Below are positions 5,015 through 5,568 of a DNA stretch of 5,568 nt, piece by piece (the first letter of the stretch is position 1; each line of letters opens with the position of its first letter). This stretch comes from Candidatus Treponema excrementipullorum (GTDB lineage: Bacteria; Spirochaetota; Spirochaetia; Treponematales; Treponemataceae). The notes beneath the pieces were generated by a model. That model made no database searches. It saw nothing but the letters and a program-made list of their open reading frames with translations, and was not told the DNA's origin. The stretch covers positions 1 to 5,568 of the forward strand of contig JAHLFV010000124.1 in the NCBI GenBank assembly GCA_018883625.1, in the 5' to 3' direction. A program made the translations under genes and the position numbers.

Positions 5015-5568
5015 ATGAATAACAGAGAAAATTTTACAGACAAACCGGGGGATGGATTTCGGAAAGGATGCAGTACCAATTTTGGCTTTATGTTTTTTGT
5101 TGTCATGATAATTGCTACTGCTGTTTTTTATTTATTTGGCAATCAAATGAATATGCTCAAAGAAATTTCTTATTCTGACTTTGTCAGTCAGGTTAATGAA
5201 GGAAAAGTTTCTGAGGTAACAATAATAAATCAGTCAATTATAGAAGGGCGTTATAAAGCCAATAACGAATCGTTTAAGACTCTCATTCCTTACGATGACC
5301 CTGCTTTGATAGGAGTTTTGGAAAATAAGGCTGTAAGTGTATATGGAGTTGACCGGGGACCTGGTTTTACGGAAATATTTCTAAATACGTTTTTGCCTGT
5401 TCTTTTAATGTTTTTGCTTTTTATGCTATTTATGCGACGCAATGCATCGGGGGCTGCTCAGGGAATGCAGTTTGGCAAAAGTAGGGCTCGTTTGTACAAG
5501 GGAAATCAGACTGTTACTTTTAAGGATGTAGCCGGACAGGAAGAAGCAAAGGGTGAATTAGCAGATAT
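5015..5568 (+). CDS. ftsH: ATP-dependent zinc metalloprotease FtsH, N-terminal part (cut by the window edge)
   Basis: FtsH is a hexameric inner-membrane AAA+ protease that degrades misfolded membrane proteins and some regulators. The frame is open from the ATG at 5015 to the window end, giving 184 residues. A short cytosolic head (1-22) precedes a first membrane helix (about 23-42, FGFMFFVVMIIATAVFYLFG). An extracytoplasmic domain follows (about 45-118, beginning with the typical ISYSDFVSQVNEGKVSEVTI), then a second helix (about 121-140) and the pre-AAA linker with FGKSRARLY and VTFKDVAGQEEAK (167-179), the canonical entry into the AAA domain. Walker A/B and HEXXH lie beyond the window. No Shine-Dalgarno precedes the ATG, which sits 8 bases after the -10 box, so the mRNA is probably leaderless. 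tilS ends 94 bases upstream. The tilS-ftsH association is also seen in Firmicutes. Confidence 0.95.
   Translation, partial: MNNRENFTDKPGDGFRKGCSTNFGFMFFVVMIIATAVFYLFGNQMNMLKEISYSDFVSQVNEGKVSEVTIINQSIIEGRYKANNESFKTLIPYDDPALIGVLENKAVSVYGVDRGPGFTEIFLNTFLPVLLMFLLFMLFMRRNASGAAQGMQFGKSRARLYKGNQTVTFKDVAGQEEAKGELAD

Overview
This AT-rich bacterial window reads like a spirochaete of the Treponema type. That is an inference from protein flavour and gene order: a LytR-CpsA-Psr (LCP) protein followed by rsfS, then ispE, spoVG, tRNA-Gln, rplY/ctc, tilS and ftsH. No marker in the sequence fixes the species. All genes but one are on the plus strand. No mobile element, CRISPR array or prophage is visible, and the longest non-coding stretch is about 150 bases.

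Layout: (1) bases 1-1012 hold the 3' end of an LCP-family gene and rsfS (ribosomal silencing factor), closed by a strong hairpin at 1035-1096 that can work on both strands. (2) On the minus strand, converging on that hairpin, is a small gene (1106-1360) for an 84-residue protein that is 54% Asp/Glu and 19% Phe/Tyr. I recognise no family for it. (3) A 152-base divergent promoter region (1361-1512) carries two textbook TTGACA-N16-TATAAT promoters, one for the acidic gene and one for ispE. (4) ispE (isoprenoid precursor synthesis), spoVG (nucleic-acid-binding regulator), tRNA-Gln(UUG) and rplY/ctc (ribosomal protein L25) follow with tight spacing up to an intrinsic terminator at 3433-3458, so they look like one mixed mRNA/tRNA transcript. 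(5) tilS (tRNA-Ile lysidine synthetase) starts with TTG. (6) ftsH (membrane AAA+ protease) has its own promoter with an inverted repeat abutting the -35 box, and runs off the right edge before the Walker A motif.

The genes are mostly translation and envelope housekeeping: ribosome assembly control (rsfS), a 5S-rRNA-binding ribosomal protein (rplY), a tRNA gene and a tRNA-modifying enzyme (tilS), a MEP-pathway kinase, and a quality-control protease. The order ispE-spoVG-ctc-tilS-ftsH matches, in condensed form, the well-known Bacillus subtilis order ispE-purR-yabJ-spoVG-glmU-prs-ctc-pth-...-tilS-hprT-ftsH. The points most worth a second look are the unknown acidic aromatic protein, the two promoters (ispE and ftsH) placed so close to their ATG codons that the mRNAs should be leaderless, and the tRNA embedded between two protein genes.
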